A DNA stretch of 62,542 nt from JANQTF01 sp036835375 (GCA_036835375.1 DAITMB010000014.1:1-62542); one strand, 5' to 3'. Shown: positions 8,366 to 17,202, counted from the stretch's first letter. Notes: a model not told the origin generated them from the sequence alone. Numbers and translations are program-made.

Positions 8366-10840
8366 ATGAGTATGATTCCTATGCCTCTCTGTGAGCCAGA
8401 TCGACTGAAAGCATTGGCTGCGTACCGCATCATTGAGTCTGATCCGGAGCCGCTGTTCGATGAACTCGTGGAGCTCGCTTCTTTCATTTGCGGGACACCG
8501 ATCTCCCTCATTACCTTGTTGGAAGAAGATAGGCAATGGTTCAAAGCCAAGCTAGGCTTGGAGATTGACTCCACGGCTCGCAAAGACGCATTTTGTTCCT
8601 ACACCATTTGCCAAGAGGAGGTTCTTGTCATTGAGGATGCGTCAAAGGACGATCGGTTTTCACAGAATCCACTTGTCACAGGCCCGCCCTTTATCCGGTT
8701 CTATGCGGGTGTGCCGCTGGTAGACCCCAACGGCTTTGCGCTCGGAAGCCTCTGTGTGATTGATCGGGAACCTCGACACCTCACGACGCATCAATTGGAG
8801 GCGCTGATTAAGCTGGGCCGCCAAGCCATGAGCAATATTGTGCTACATCGCAAGGTGCTAGAAGAGCAAGAAACCCGTCTCAGCATGGAGGATCAGGGCC
8901 TGCGGTTGTCCCAAATCAACCATCGATTGGCTGCGATTCTTCAGCAAAGCTACGTGGGAATATGCCTGGTGAGCCCAGAAGGGAACTTTCAGCTCGTGAA
9001 TCCCGCACTGACCCGCATCTTGGGCTTCTCTGAATCCGAACTTCTGCTCATGAAGAGCATGGATGTGCTTCAAGTCAAGGGGGAAATCTCTGCTGCTCAG
9101 TCTCATGATGGTGCCGAGACGACCTCGCTACTGCACGGCGCTTTCGAAGCCCTTGCACAGTGCAAGGACGGGTCCGAGCGATGGGTGCGCATCAGCAGCT
9201 CGCCGCTGGTCGCAGATGGCGAAGCGGCTCAAAGCCTGATTCAGGTGGTAGAAGACATTCATGCCCGAAAGGAAGCCGAGATCGCCCTTCAGCAATCTGA
9301 AGCGTTTCTCAAGCAAGCCCAAGAAACCGCCAAACTCGGCTACTGGTCCGTGCAAATTCCGGAATATAAGATCTCATGGTCAGAACAAACCTTTCGGATC
9401 TATGAGTTGCCAGGGCCTGAGGCACCCACAGTGGAGGAAAGCTTTTCCTTTTTTGATCAGCCCAGCCAAGCAAAAATGACCGAAGGCTTTCTCGAATGCC
9501 TTCAGTTTGGCACCCCTTATGACATCACACTTCGCATCCACACGCGGCTGGGTGACAAATGGATCAGGATCATCGGCCATCCGCAGTGGGAAGGAGACCA
9601 GATTGTTCGGGTATTTGGTATTACCCAAGACATCACGGAGCAATATGAGGTTGAGCAAAGTCTGATCCTCGCTAAGGAAAAAGCAGAACAAGCCACCTTG
9701 GCCAAAGCACAATTTTTGTCAACCATGAGTCACGAGATTCGCACGCCCCTTCATGCAGTGGTCGGCACTACGAATCTTATGCTCGCCAGCGATCCCCGAC
9801 CCGATCAAATCAAACTCCTCAAAACCCTCAAATTTTCTGCTAATAACCTCTTTTCGATTGTCAACTACATCCTGGATTTCAGCAAAATTGAGTCGGGAAA
9901 CATTCATCTGGAGAACCTGGAATTCGAGCTGGCGCCCTATTTGACCAGCATCTATGAAGCGCATCTTCCTCTGGCGTCGCAGAAGGGCATAGATTTGCAG
10001 CTCGTCCTGGGACCTGGCTTACCGAGCCATGTGAAAGGCGATGCTACCCGACTTTCTCAGGTCCTCAATAACCTGATCAACAACGCCATCAAGTTCACCG
10101 AAGCAGGATTCGTGCGGATGGAAGTACAACCCCAGCCCTGTGAAGATGTGGGCATCTCTCGAATTCATTTTTCCGTGACTGATAGCGGCATTGGGATGTC
10201 TGCGGAGCAGCAGGACTTTGTCTTCGATGCCTTTCGCCAGGCAGACAGCTCCACCACGCGGAAATATGGCGGCACAGGGCTGGGCCTTTCCATTACCCGT
10301 AACCTGGTCCAAATTATGGGCGGAAAGATTGGAGTCGAGAGCGAATGGGGCAAGGGATCGCTCTTTTTCTTCGCCCTGGACTTTGTATTGCCGCAAGCAC
10401 CGCAGGGAAATGCAGCGGAACCACGGCCCAAGGCACTTCCACTTGACTTGCAAGGGGCAAGGGTGCTCATCGTAGAAGACAATGAGATCAATGCCCTCAT
10501 TGCTCTACACCAGCTTTCGCTGTGGAACACCCAGACTACCCACGTGAAAGATGGATCAGAGGCCTTGGAAATCTATCAGCCCGGCAAATTTGATCTCATC
10601 CTCATGGATCTTCACATGCCCAACTTAAATGGAGATGAAGCGGCCCGTGCCATTCGGCAGCTCGATCAGGAAATTCCCATCATTGTGCTGACGGCTTCCA
10701 CGCGCTATGAGTCCGAAGCTGCCTTCCAGCACTCCGGCTTCAGCGATTATGTCGGTAAACCCTTTGATCCGCAAGACCTCTACACCAAGATCCAGAAGCA
10801 ACTCCTGCTGGCCCGGCAGCCTTTTGAGACGCTGAACTGA
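8366..10840 (+). CDS. Hybrid sensor histidine kinase (GAF-PAS-PAS-HisKA-HATPase-REC)
   Basis: A soluble hybrid kinase of about 824 residues with no membrane segment, so it senses a cytoplasmic signal. The start at 8366 (or 8372) gives the conserved lead-in CEPDRLKALAAYRIIES; a promoter lies just upstream. In order it has: a GAF domain (about 30-165, ISLITLLEEDRQWFKAKLGL), PAS (about 185-305), a second PAS/PAC (about 315-440), and HisKA with phospho-acceptor His456 in TMSHEIRTPLH. An HATPase_c domain follows (N box NLINNAIKFTEAG, G boxes DSGIGMS and YGGTGLGLSI). A C-terminal receiver has Asp748 in LILMDLHMP and the switch residues LTAS and GKPF. No Hpt protein or DNA-binding regulator is encoded nearby, so its output partner must be elsewhere. 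Stimulus unknown. Confidence 0.92.
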   Translation: MSMIPMPLCEPDRLKALAAYRIIESDPEPLFDELVELASFICGTPISLITLLEEDRQWFKAKLGLEIDSTARKDAFCSYTICQEEVLVIEDASKDDRFSQNPLVTGPPFIRFYAGVPLVDPNGFALGSLCVIDREPRHLTTHQLEALIKLGRQAMSNIVLHRKVLEEQETRLSMEDQGLRLSQINHRLAAILQQSYVGICLVSPEGNFQLVNPALTRILGFSESELLLMKSMDVLQVKGEISAAQSHDGAETTSLLHGAFEALAQCKDGSERWVRISSSPLVADGEAAQSLIQVVEDIHARKEAEIALQQSEAFLKQAQETAKLGYWSVQIPEYKISWSEQTFRIYELPGPEAPTVEESFSFFDQPSQAKMTEGFLECLQFGTPYDITLRIHTRLGDKWIRIIGHPQWEGDQIVRVFGITQDITEQYEVEQSLILAKEKAEQATLAKAQFLSTMSHEIRTPLHAVVGTTNLMLASDPRPDQIKLLKTLKFSANNLFSIVNYILDFSKIESGNIHLENLEFELAPYLTSIYEAHLPLASQKGIDLQLVLGPGLPSHVKGDATRLSQVLNNLINNAIKFTEAGFVRMEVQPQPCEDVGISRIHFSVTDSGIGMSAEQQDFVFDAFRQADSSTTRKYGGTGLGLSITRNLVQIMGGKIGVESEWGKGSLFFFALDFVLPQAPQGNAAEPRPKALPLDLQGARVLIVEDNEINALIALHQLSLWNTQTTHVKDGSEALEIYQPGKFDLILMDLHMPNLNGDEAARAIRQLDQEIPIIVLTASTRYESEAAFQHSGFSDYVGKPFDPQDLYTKIQKQLLLARQPFETLN

Positions 10841-11141
10841 GGGAGAGCCTCACGATTGTGATGTATCACAACAGGCTAGGTGGTTGTTCGGGGAGCTTAT
10901 TCTTTGCTGCAATTCGAAGACTCCGCGCTGCCACGTTCTTGCGTCAACAACCTATGTAGATAGGCTTTTGCAATCTTACTGCGATCATGCCACCCAATGT
11001 ACCAATGGTAGGCATACCGACCAAAGCGTGGCTTTCGGTTGCACCCTTTGCCCTGCTCATTAGTTTAGAGGAAAATTCAAATGAAAAAATCTTAGTTTGT
11101 AGTCAAGTTTGTGCTTTTGACTTTGAAACAAAATAGTCTCA
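10841..11141. promoter_or_regulatory. Intergenic region with a perfect palindrome TTGTGAT-gt-ATCACAA (10856-10871)
   Basis: About 300 bases between the sensor kinase and the Rrf2 gene. Fifteen bases after the kinase stop is a 16-base perfect palindrome whose half-sites resemble Crp/Fnr-family operators, though the spacing (TGTGA-N4-TCACA) is 2 nt shorter than classical CRP sites. Just before the Rrf2 ORF the DNA is AT-rich, with an imperfect GTCAAG...TTTGAC inverted repeat (about 11101-11122) that could be an autoregulatory site, and a near-consensus -7 element (TTAGTTTG). No gene is apparent. Confidence 0.35.
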
Positions 11142-11600
11142 ATGCTTTCAAAAAAATCTAAATACGCAATCAATGCGCTGGTATATCTTGCAAAAAAGAA
11201 CACCAAGGACCCCACGCCAGTAGCTCAAATCGCAGAGGCTCAAAACATTCCTCACAAATTCTTGGAATCGATCCTTCTGGACTTGAAAAATCAAGGTATC
11301 CTGAACAGTCGCAAAGGCCCTAACGGCGGGTATTTCCTGATGAAACATCCCGATGAAGTGAATCTCGCCGAGGTAGTCAGGCTGTTTGATGGAGCCATTG
11401 CGCTACTTCCTTGTGTGACTTTTCGGTTTTATGAAAAATGCGAAGAATGCCAAGACGAAGAAACCTGTGGGATCAGAGATGTATTTTTTGAGGTGCGAAG
11501 GCAGACCGTTGCCCTACTCAAAAGTGCAAGCCTAAGCCAGATCATTGATCGGGAGAACCATTTGAAGCAGTTTCCCCAGCAAAGGAGTGATGATGACTAG
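11142..11600 (+). CDS. Rrf2-family transcriptional regulator with a cysteine cluster
   Basis: The 152-residue protein is a winged-helix DNA-binding regulator. Residues 1-85 contain the Rrf2 hallmark (SKKSKYAINALVYLA, then IPHKFLESILLDLKNQGIL and the wing SRKGPNGGYFL). Residues 91-110 carry four cysteines (C91, C100, C103, C109) in a region where IscR/NsrR proteins hold an Fe-S cluster. CGIRDVF after the last Cys is typical of the Bacteroidota branch. It may therefore sense iron-sulphur status, nitric oxide or redox. It is convergent with the TonB receptor at 11802, and no suf/isc operon is adjacent, so its targets cannot be read from context. Confidence 0.9.
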   Translation: MLSKKSKYAINALVYLAKKNTKDPTPVAQIAEAQNIPHKFLESILLDLKNQGILNSRKGPNGGYFLMKHPDEVNLAEVVRLFDGAIALLPCVTFRFYEKCEECQDEETCGIRDVFFEVRRQTVALLKSASLSQIIDRENHLKQFPQQRSDDD

Positions 11601-11741
11601 TTCCTTAACTATTCTGCCTGAAACGTATGATTGTCCCTGAAAGAGAACGCAGGTAGATGCTGGAAAACACGGTAGAAAAAGCGATCCACATACGCAAAAA
11701 CCCATTTCAGATGCCCCACAGCTTTCCTCGCGATTGGGCAT

Positions 11742-11784
11742 AAAAAAAAATCTGCCCGCAAAGCCTTGGTGACCTTGCGAGCAG
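11742..11784 (-). terminator. Rho-independent terminator of the TonB receptor gene
   Basis: Read on the minus strand, a 12-bp near-perfect stem (CTGCTCGCAAGG with CTTTGCGGGCAG, loop about 9) is followed immediately by a run of nine T. It begins 17 bases after the receptor stop codon. Confidence 0.85.
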
Positions 11785-11801
11785 AAAGATTCAGAATACT
11801 A

Positions 11802-14354
11802 CTACTCAAAAAAGCTGTATCGGAGCGTCACGCCGAAGGTTCTCGGATCGCCCAAAACTCCTGCATAGTGGCCAGCATTGCCTCCTGCAGGCTGAAGTTG
11901 TTCGAAGTAGTTGGCATCAAGCATATTGCGTACCCAAAGGAACACACTCACTCCCTTCGAGGCCCTGAAGCCTATCCGAGGGTTGAGCAAGGTGTATCCG
12001 TCCACATTGAGATAGGCCGAAGCAGAAGGGCTTGAGGAGAAGGCTGAGCGGTAGAACATATCAAACCCAGCAAAATACTCAACTTGCTTCCCCATAAAAT
12101 TTCCATTCGTGAATGCCTCAGCTCCCCCGGTAAAAGCCCACTTAGAAATGCCAGGCAGAGACTCTCCGGAAATGTCTTTGAAGTTGGCCCCCCCGGTCTC
12201 TTCCAGAGGCACAGGTGCATTTGTGAATGAGACGTAGATCCCTTCAGTATAACTCACAGCCGCATTCAGTCTGAATTTCGAAAGAGCATAAGCGCCCTCT
12301 AGCTCAGCACCTCGTACTCTGACTTGTTCTGCATTGGCAATGTAGCCACGATTTACCCCAACCTCAGCTGAGCGTACAGTCGTTTGATAGTTTGAGATAT
12401 CCGAATTGAACAAGGAAAGATTGAGTGTGCTGTTCTTATTGGGTTCCGACTTGATGCCGAACTCGTAGTGGTTCACACGCTCAGGTTCGATCACAGCAAG
12501 ATCCAAAATGGGCTCTCCATTCTCGGTAGGAAGTCCTCCCAAATTAAGCCCCACAGGTTTGAAGCCAATGGAATACGTTCCGAAAGCCCGTACATTCTGG
12601 CTCAGCTTGTAGTTCGCTGTGAGCTGACCAGATAGATTCCAATCCGTGATGTTGGCTTGAAATGCTTGAGAACTGTACACACTCCGACGAAGCGCCAACA
12701 AGGCAGGATCGTCTGTTTCTACGCCACCATAGGTTTCTCTGCGAAAATCAACTTCCTTTTGGTCGTAGTTCAACCGTATTCCAGGCATAATCAAGAGTCT
12801 GTCAGTAATTTTCCAGTCGAGGTTCGCAAATACAGCTCCGCTGAAGCTTCGTGAACGTGGGAAACTTCGAATTCCATATCCATCGAGCAGCCCAGGAGTT
12901 TGCCAAAGTGGGTTCTGATTGTTCTGGACAAACCTCCATTGATCCCGGCCCGACTCCTCGGTATGCGACCCTACGGGGTCAAGTCGCTGATAAAAAGCGA
13001 ACAATCCCAATACCCCACTTAGCCGCTCCGTAAAGTCGCCAGCATATCGCACTTCCTGAGACCATTGGTGGTGAATGGAGGGAGCCTGAGAGAGAGAAAG
13101 AGCCTGCAAGCCTGTAAAGTCGCGATCGTTGGAGGGACCCCAGAGCCAGTAGCGCCAGGCGGAGGTCGAGGTCAAAACGCCTTTTCCAATTTTGACCTCC
13201 CCATTCAAGGCAACCCCACCCATGTCTTGATCCGAACGCCAGGGGGTGTCATGATCAATGATGCGATCAAAAGGATTGCGAGTTGGCAAGTCATAGTTCA
13301 AGTCCGCAATAATATTCTCAAACTGGCGAAACTCAGCACGCTCTGTGGGAGCCACCCCTGCAAAAACAAGGGCATACCCATCGGGACGCTGTCTAGTGTA
13401 GTCGGCTGTTAGCAAAAATGTGGCCCGAGTCGATGGGAGAAAGAGAAGTTGTGCTTTGACTCCCTGATTGTTCAGCGTATTGGTGTAGGTGTCCGTCCGT
13501 TGATTGTAGATGTTGCCCTCCCGATGTGTTCCGCTGTAGGAAAGGCGAACCGCCAACTTGTCTTTTACCAGTGGCCCTGATATAGATCCCTTGGTCTGGA
13601 TAAATCCGTAATTACCAAAATTCTGCTCGAAAATGCCACTTGTGCTAAAGGTAGGCCGGCGCGAAGTAATGTTGAAGGCTCCAGCAGTGGTGTTCTTTCC
13701 AAAAAGAGTGCCCTGTGGACCCCGTAGCACTTCGATTTGATGCACATCAATGAAGTCAAGAGTCGTAGCCGCCGGGCGGGCAAAGTACACCCCGTCCACA
13801 TAAAATCCCACTCCAGGATCAAGGCCGTCATTCGTAAGCCCAAAAGTGGAACCCAATCCACGAATGTTGAGCGTGGTGTTTCGTGGGTTTGAAGAATACA
13901 ACTGCACAGAGGGAAGCAGCTCTTTCACTCTATTAACGCTAAAAGAGACAGAGTTGTCAATCTGAGCTGCATTCAGTACACTGACGGAAATAGGTACTTC
14001 CTGAAGCTCCTCATTTCTCCGACGAGCTGTCACCACCACTTCACTCATCAGCACACCCGACTGTTTCAGGAGCACTTCTACTACACCATTCTCAGCCAAG
14101 TCGATTTGCTGCGATTCATAACCAAAATATGTAATCTTCAGCGTGAGGGGAAAACTTCCCTTATACTCAAACTCAAAAGCCCCTTTGGAGTCGGTAATTC
14201 CTCCATCAGTGGCACCCACTGCCACGACTGTGGCCCCAACAAGCAGCTCACCAGTGGCTCCATCCGTAACGCTTCCCTTGATCAGAGTCTGTCCTTTCAG
14301 GGATACAAGAGAAAACACAAGAAACAGTGCGTGAACAAACAGTCTAGTCTTCAT
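11802..14354 (-). CDS. TonB-dependent receptor, iron-complex/siderophore-receptor type
   Basis: The 850-residue outer-membrane importer starts with a signal peptide (LFVHALFLVFSLVSLKG). A CarboxypepD_reg-like domain follows (IKGSVTDGATGELLVGATV). The plug has VTARRRNEELQEVPISVSVL, DPGVGFYVDGVYFARP and VLRGPQGTLFGKNTTAGAFN, the form seen in classical siderophore/iron-complex receptors rather than SusC. The 22-strand barrel ends with LRYSFFE. It has its own promoter (14416-14446) and terminator (11742-11784), so it is a single-gene unit. Base composition looks somewhat more AT-rich than the flanking esterase gene, which could reflect transfer, but I did not compute it. The ligand is unknown; no siderophore genes are nearby. 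Confidence 0.92.
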   Translation of the reverse strand: MKTRLFVHALFLVFSLVSLKGQTLIKGSVTDGATGELLVGATVVAVGATDGGITDSKGAFEFEYKGSFPLTLKITYFGYESQQIDLAENGVVEVLLKQSGVLMSEVVVTARRRNEELQEVPISVSVLNAAQIDNSVSFSVNRVKELLPSVQLYSSNPRNTTLNIRGLGSTFGLTNDGLDPGVGFYVDGVYFARPAATTLDFIDVHQIEVLRGPQGTLFGKNTTAGAFNITSRRPTFSTSGIFEQNFGNYGFIQTKGSISGPLVKDKLAVRLSYSGTHREGNIYNQRTDTYTNTLNNQGVKAQLLFLPSTRATFLLTADYTRQRPDGYALVFAGVAPTERAEFRQFENIIADLNYDLPTRNPFDRIIDHDTPWRSDQDMGGVALNGEVKIGKGVLTSTSAWRYWLWGPSNDRDFTGLQALSLSQAPSIHHQWSQEVRYAGDFTERLSGVLGLFAFYQRLDPVGSHTEESGRDQWRFVQNNQNPLWQTPGLLDGYGIRSFPRSRSFSGAVFANLDWKITDRLLIMPGIRLNYDQKEVDFRRETYGGVETDDPALLALRRSVYSSQAFQANITDWNLSGQLTANYKLSQNVRAFGTYSIGFKPVGLNLGGLPTENGEPILDLAVIEPERVNHYEFGIKSEPNKNSTLNLSLFNSDISNYQTTVRSAEVGVNRGYIANAEQVRVRGAELEGAYALSKFRLNAAVSYTEGIYVSFTNAPVPLEETGGANFKDISGESLPGISKWAFTGGAEAFTNGNFMGKQVEYFAGFDMFYRSAFSSSPSASAYLNVDGYTLLNPRIGFRASKGVSVFLWVRNMLDANYFEQLQPAGGNAGHYAGVLGDPRTFGVTLRYSFFE

Positions 14355-14415
14355 AAATCAAATGGTTGAATCAAGAATTACATCACAAATTCCCTATAAA
14401 CCCTGTAGGGATACA

Positions 14416-14446
14416 CAAACTTAAATAAACCTATTAATCCTACCAA
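14416..14446 (-). promoter_or_regulatory. Bacteroidota-type promoter of the TonB receptor
   Basis: On the minus strand TTG (14446-14444), a 20-nt spacer and TAAGTTTG (14423-14416) fit the consensus exactly. It gives a leader of about 55 nt to ATG 14354. An inverted repeat CCTAC-N7-GTAGG (14439-14455) overlaps the -33 element, and another TCCCT...AGGGA arm pair lies over the start site; either could be an operator. Confidence 0.65.
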
Positions 14447-14547
14447 TTTAGTAGGGTATAATTTCCGTTTATTCCTCTTCAATAGATTAAATCCTCGTTT
14501 TACTCGCTTCAAAAGCAGTATGTACTGATGCTCAGAATATACAAACT

Positions 14548-14736
14548 CTACGCTGAGAACTTGTAAGTTGAAAAAACACCCCCCTCAGGGTTCTGTAACT
14601 CGTCGTCCGAAAGCAATCGAAGAAAAAGCGCATTATAAAAATTCTCGGCTGCCATGTTGTGAATCATCAGCACGGTATCGGCCCCAGTCTCAGCAAGCTT
14701 GACTACTTCGCGCACGTATGCCGCAGTGAGAAACAA
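14548..14736 (-). pseudogene. Orphan C-terminal fragment, possibly of a SixA-like histidine phosphatase
   Basis: A 62-codon frame reads like a normal protein end (YVREVVKLAETGADTVLMI, then HNMAAENFYNALF and GGVFSTYKFSA) but has no N-terminal half. The order of a hydrophobic strand, HN, a helix and a final GxxxxxxF strand is what a SixA-type phosphohistidine phosphatase C-terminus would look like, although the usual GHNP has become IHNM. That assignment is weak. It abuts the broken reverse transcriptase, so this is a junction of two decayed genes. Confidence 0.35.
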
Positions 14737-15248
14737 TTCTCATTTGTAGTTCTTTGTCAATGTGTGTCTCAATCCCTTTGACCAATGGGTCAAGGAAGAC
14801 TTGAGCGTAGGTGGCTACGTGCGCTACATGGACGACTTTGTGCTTTTTGCCCACGACCTTGAAACGGTCAAAGGTTGGCATCGGACATGACTACCTACCT
14901 CCACGAGCAGCTTGATCTCGGCCTCAAACCCGCCAATACCTTTGTCAATCAGCGTAGCGAGGGACTCAGCTTGTAGGAGCCCGGATTTTCTCCCGGCAGA
15001 ACCGCATCCATCTGGCTCACCTGTGGCGCAGCCAAGGCCGCCTCGCCCGCAGGATCGCGGCCTGGCAGGCCTGGAAACTGGTTGAGGAGACCTTCTTGCG
15101 CAGCTTAGAATTCCGCTGGCCTGCGACAGGAATTGGTCTGAAAATTGGGCCTGTAAAGCGGGTCGTCTGCTGCACATGGCGCGCACCTCGTGTACTGCGG
15201 GGGCAGTTGAAACAACGACGCGGCTTCCGCCTGGCCCGCCCTTCATGA
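14732..15248 (+). pseudogene. Degenerate reverse transcriptase of DGR type, with a variable-repeat-like end
   Basis: Three consecutive frames together give the C-terminal half of a reverse transcriptase. Frame one (14750-14890) reads FVNVCLNPFDQWVKEDL and then VGGYVRYMDDFVLFAHD, including the catalytic YMDD box. A TAG at 14747-14749 replaces the Gln expected in a TSQFF motif. Frame two (14881-14976) reads TTYLHEQLDLGLKPANTF. Frame three (14976-15248) reads GARIFSRQNRIHL, matching the thumb segment FLGFRIF. The last frame ends RVLRG...GFRLARPS-stop, the peptide that typically closes the variable repeat of DGR target proteins with the FGE-sulfatase/C-type-lectin fold, but most of the Asn-rich variable core is missing. 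Two frameshifts and a stop make it a pseudogene. No intact target gene, accessory gene or template repeat was found. Confidence 0.72.
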
Positions 15249-15482
15249 TTTTTCTTTCTTGCCTTTTGCCCGGTTGTGCCTTTTAACCTTTTAGTGCCCC
15301 AAAGTCAAAAAACAGCAAAGCCGTTTTTTCAAAGATATATGGGGTTATTTGGGGTGTACGGCGATTCTGCGTGAGGCTTGAGCAGGGAAAGAGCAATAAA
15401 AAGCCCAGATATATCTGAAAAACGATCAGATATACCTGGGAGGAGTTGTCGCGTGGCCGGAGTGCCAATGCATGTCTTGGCG
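15249..15482. terminator. Intergenic region with the esterase terminator hairpin (15404-15440)
   Basis: CCCAGATATATCTGA pairs with TCAGATATACCTGGG (15 bp, one mismatch) around a 7-base loop. On the minus strand it is followed by CTTTTTATTG, a U-tract, and it lies 43 bases after the stop of the minus-strand carboxylesterase. The remaining bases (15249-15400) are low-complexity remains of the region next to the decayed retroelement, with no gene. Confidence 0.7.
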
Positions 15483-17135
15483 CTATTTCGCTGCGCTGAA
15501 AAATTTGTCAAGCGATACGTAGCGTGCGTCGTCTAGGGCCTTCCTTTGTTTGGAGATTACGTCAATTACCATCACGGGAGGCTGGGTATCGCCTGCTTGG
15601 GCGGCTTCCCAAGTGGGAAGATTTTCGCCATTAGGGTTGCCAGTTTTGATAAATTGGGCAAAGAGGAGCTGCATGGTCTTCGAGACCTGGAAGTCGTCGT
15701 CGGTCCATGCGTACTCCTTGACCAACGGGAGATTTCCCATGCAATATTCGATTTCGCAGGCGTGGGGAGCGCCGAGGGCGGGGGGCATGGCCGGGGCACC
15801 GGATTCCCGCGACACCGTGCCACCGGCAAGGCCAGACGCGAGCGACTGATCCACGAGAGGGGGGCGGAGCTTGCTGTACAGGTAGCGATACACGGGCTGA
15901 TCGCTGTTTTTTCTATGTAGATCAAACCACAGCCAGGTGCTGTACGCAATGAACCGATCGGAAGCGAGGTCGGTGGAGGATTGCAGCACATCGGATTCGG
16001 TCTTGTGTGGATACAACTGGAGAATCTCTGCATGTGACCCCGGAAAGGCTTCCTTCACTTTCGTAACAAATGCCTCGGGGGTAGATGGCTGTCCTTGCAG
16101 GAAGGCTATTCCGGGTATTTCTGCGGAGTTCCAGCCTAGCAAGAGAGGCACCTGTGCTTGCTGCTTTGCACGAAACACTTCGGGAAGCGTGGCAGTCAGG
16201 AAATAGCCATCGATCGCCGAGGGAAAGCCGAATCGGCCAGATTCATTGTAGCTTTCGTACAGATCGCGGGTGCTGAGGGCGCGGAGTTCCGCGAGGGAAG
16301 GGGCTCCGATACTCATAGCAAACTCTTTTCCGGCCTGTTCCACTTCGACAAGCGTCGTGGGGGGCAGCGTCGGCATGATGGCCGCGCCGCTCTCTCCAAT
16401 CGCTCCGGCAAATAAGCCTTTGGACAAAGGAGAAGCCATGTGCAAGCTCACCGAGATGGATCCAGCTGACTCGCCCGCGATGGTCACTCGATCGGGATCT
16501 CCGCCAAAGGCCGCGATGTTGTCCCGCACCCATTCGAGCGATGCGACCTGATCGAGCAAGCCATAATTGCCCGAGCTGCCGTAAGGAGCTTCAGCGCTCA
16601 ACTCGGGGTGCGCCAGAAACCCAAACACATTGAGGCGATAGTTGACAGTGACGACGACCATCCCCAATTGGGCCATGCTCGCGCCATCATAGCGGGGTTC
16701 TGAGCCGTCGCCCGCGACGAATCCGCCGCCATAGAAATAGACCAGCACAGGCAGTCCAGTGGTGTTGCGCTTGGCGGGCGTCCACACATTGAGGTAGAGA
16801 CAATCTTCGCTCACGCCGTCGGAGCGGGAATTCATGTCGCCAAATACAACGCTCTGCATGGGCCTGGGACCAAAGTTTTTGGTCATTTTCACCCCTTCCC
16901 AAGGCTCCAGCGGTTGGGGGGCTTTCCAGCGTAGTTCACCCACGGGCGGCTTCGCGAAGGGAATTCCGAGGTAGCGTTGCAGCCCGTTGCGGGTGTCATA
17001 CAAGCCTTCGATGTGGCCTTTGGCGATCTGGGTTTGTACTGCAAAAGCGTCACGGTGTTGGCCACGAAGCGTCCCAAAGCTCAGAAGCAGGATCGTGCAG
17101 ATGAAAAGGGATAGGAGGGAGAGTAGGTTCGTCAT
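15483..17135 (-). CDS. Secreted carboxylesterase, type-B (para-nitrobenzyl esterase/cholinesterase) family
   Basis: The 550-residue alpha/beta hydrolase hydrolyses carboxylic esters. A signal peptide (LLSLLSLFICTILLLSFG) places it outside the cytoplasm. The family signature EDCLYLNVWTP is near residue 110. The oxyanion hole GGGFVAGDG is near 136. The nucleophile elbow TIAGESAGSISV holds Ser223. The acidic residue is probably in WNSAEIPG near 335, and the catalytic His is in GAPHACEIEY near 455. Physiological substrate unknown. The gene is monocistronic, with a terminator at 15404-15440 and a striking palindrome (17178-17202) upstream of its start. Confidence 0.92.
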   Translation of the reverse strand: MTNLLSLLSLFICTILLLSFGTLRGQHRDAFAVQTQIAKGHIEGLYDTRNGLQRYLGIPFAKPPVGELRWKAPQPLEPWEGVKMTKNFGPRPMQSVVFGDMNSRSDGVSEDCLYLNVWTPAKRNTTGLPVLVYFYGGGFVAGDGSEPRYDGASMAQLGMVVVTVNYRLNVFGFLAHPELSAEAPYGSSGNYGLLDQVASLEWVRDNIAAFGGDPDRVTIAGESAGSISVSLHMASPLSKGLFAGAIGESGAAIMPTLPPTTLVEVEQAGKEFAMSIGAPSLAELRALSTRDLYESYNESGRFGFPSAIDGYFLTATLPEVFRAKQQAQVPLLLGWNSAEIPGIAFLQGQPSTPEAFVTKVKEAFPGSHAEILQLYPHKTESDVLQSSTDLASDRFIAYSTWLWFDLHRKNSDQPVYRYLYSKLRPPLVDQSLASGLAGGTVSRESGAPAMPPALGAPHACEIEYCMGNLPLVKEYAWTDDDFQVSKTMQLLFAQFIKTGNPNGENLPTWEAAQAGDTQPPVMVIDVISKQRKALDDARYVSLDKFFSAAK

Positions 17136-17177
17136 AAGGAAAGGGATGAAAGGAGATACAGGATGACGGTCAAATGA

Positions 17178-17202
17178 TTATTGTCACAAAGTGAGACAAT
17201 AA
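17178..17202 (-). promoter_or_regulatory. Palindrome upstream of the carboxylesterase (candidate operator)
   Basis: TTATTGTC and GACAATAA form perfect 8-bp arms around nine bases (ACAAAGTGA) that extend the symmetry imperfectly (CAC/GTG). It lies 43 bases before the esterase ATG on the minus strand, a normal operator position, and about 250 bases before the divergent exonuclease. The binding protein is unknown. Confidence 0.4.
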
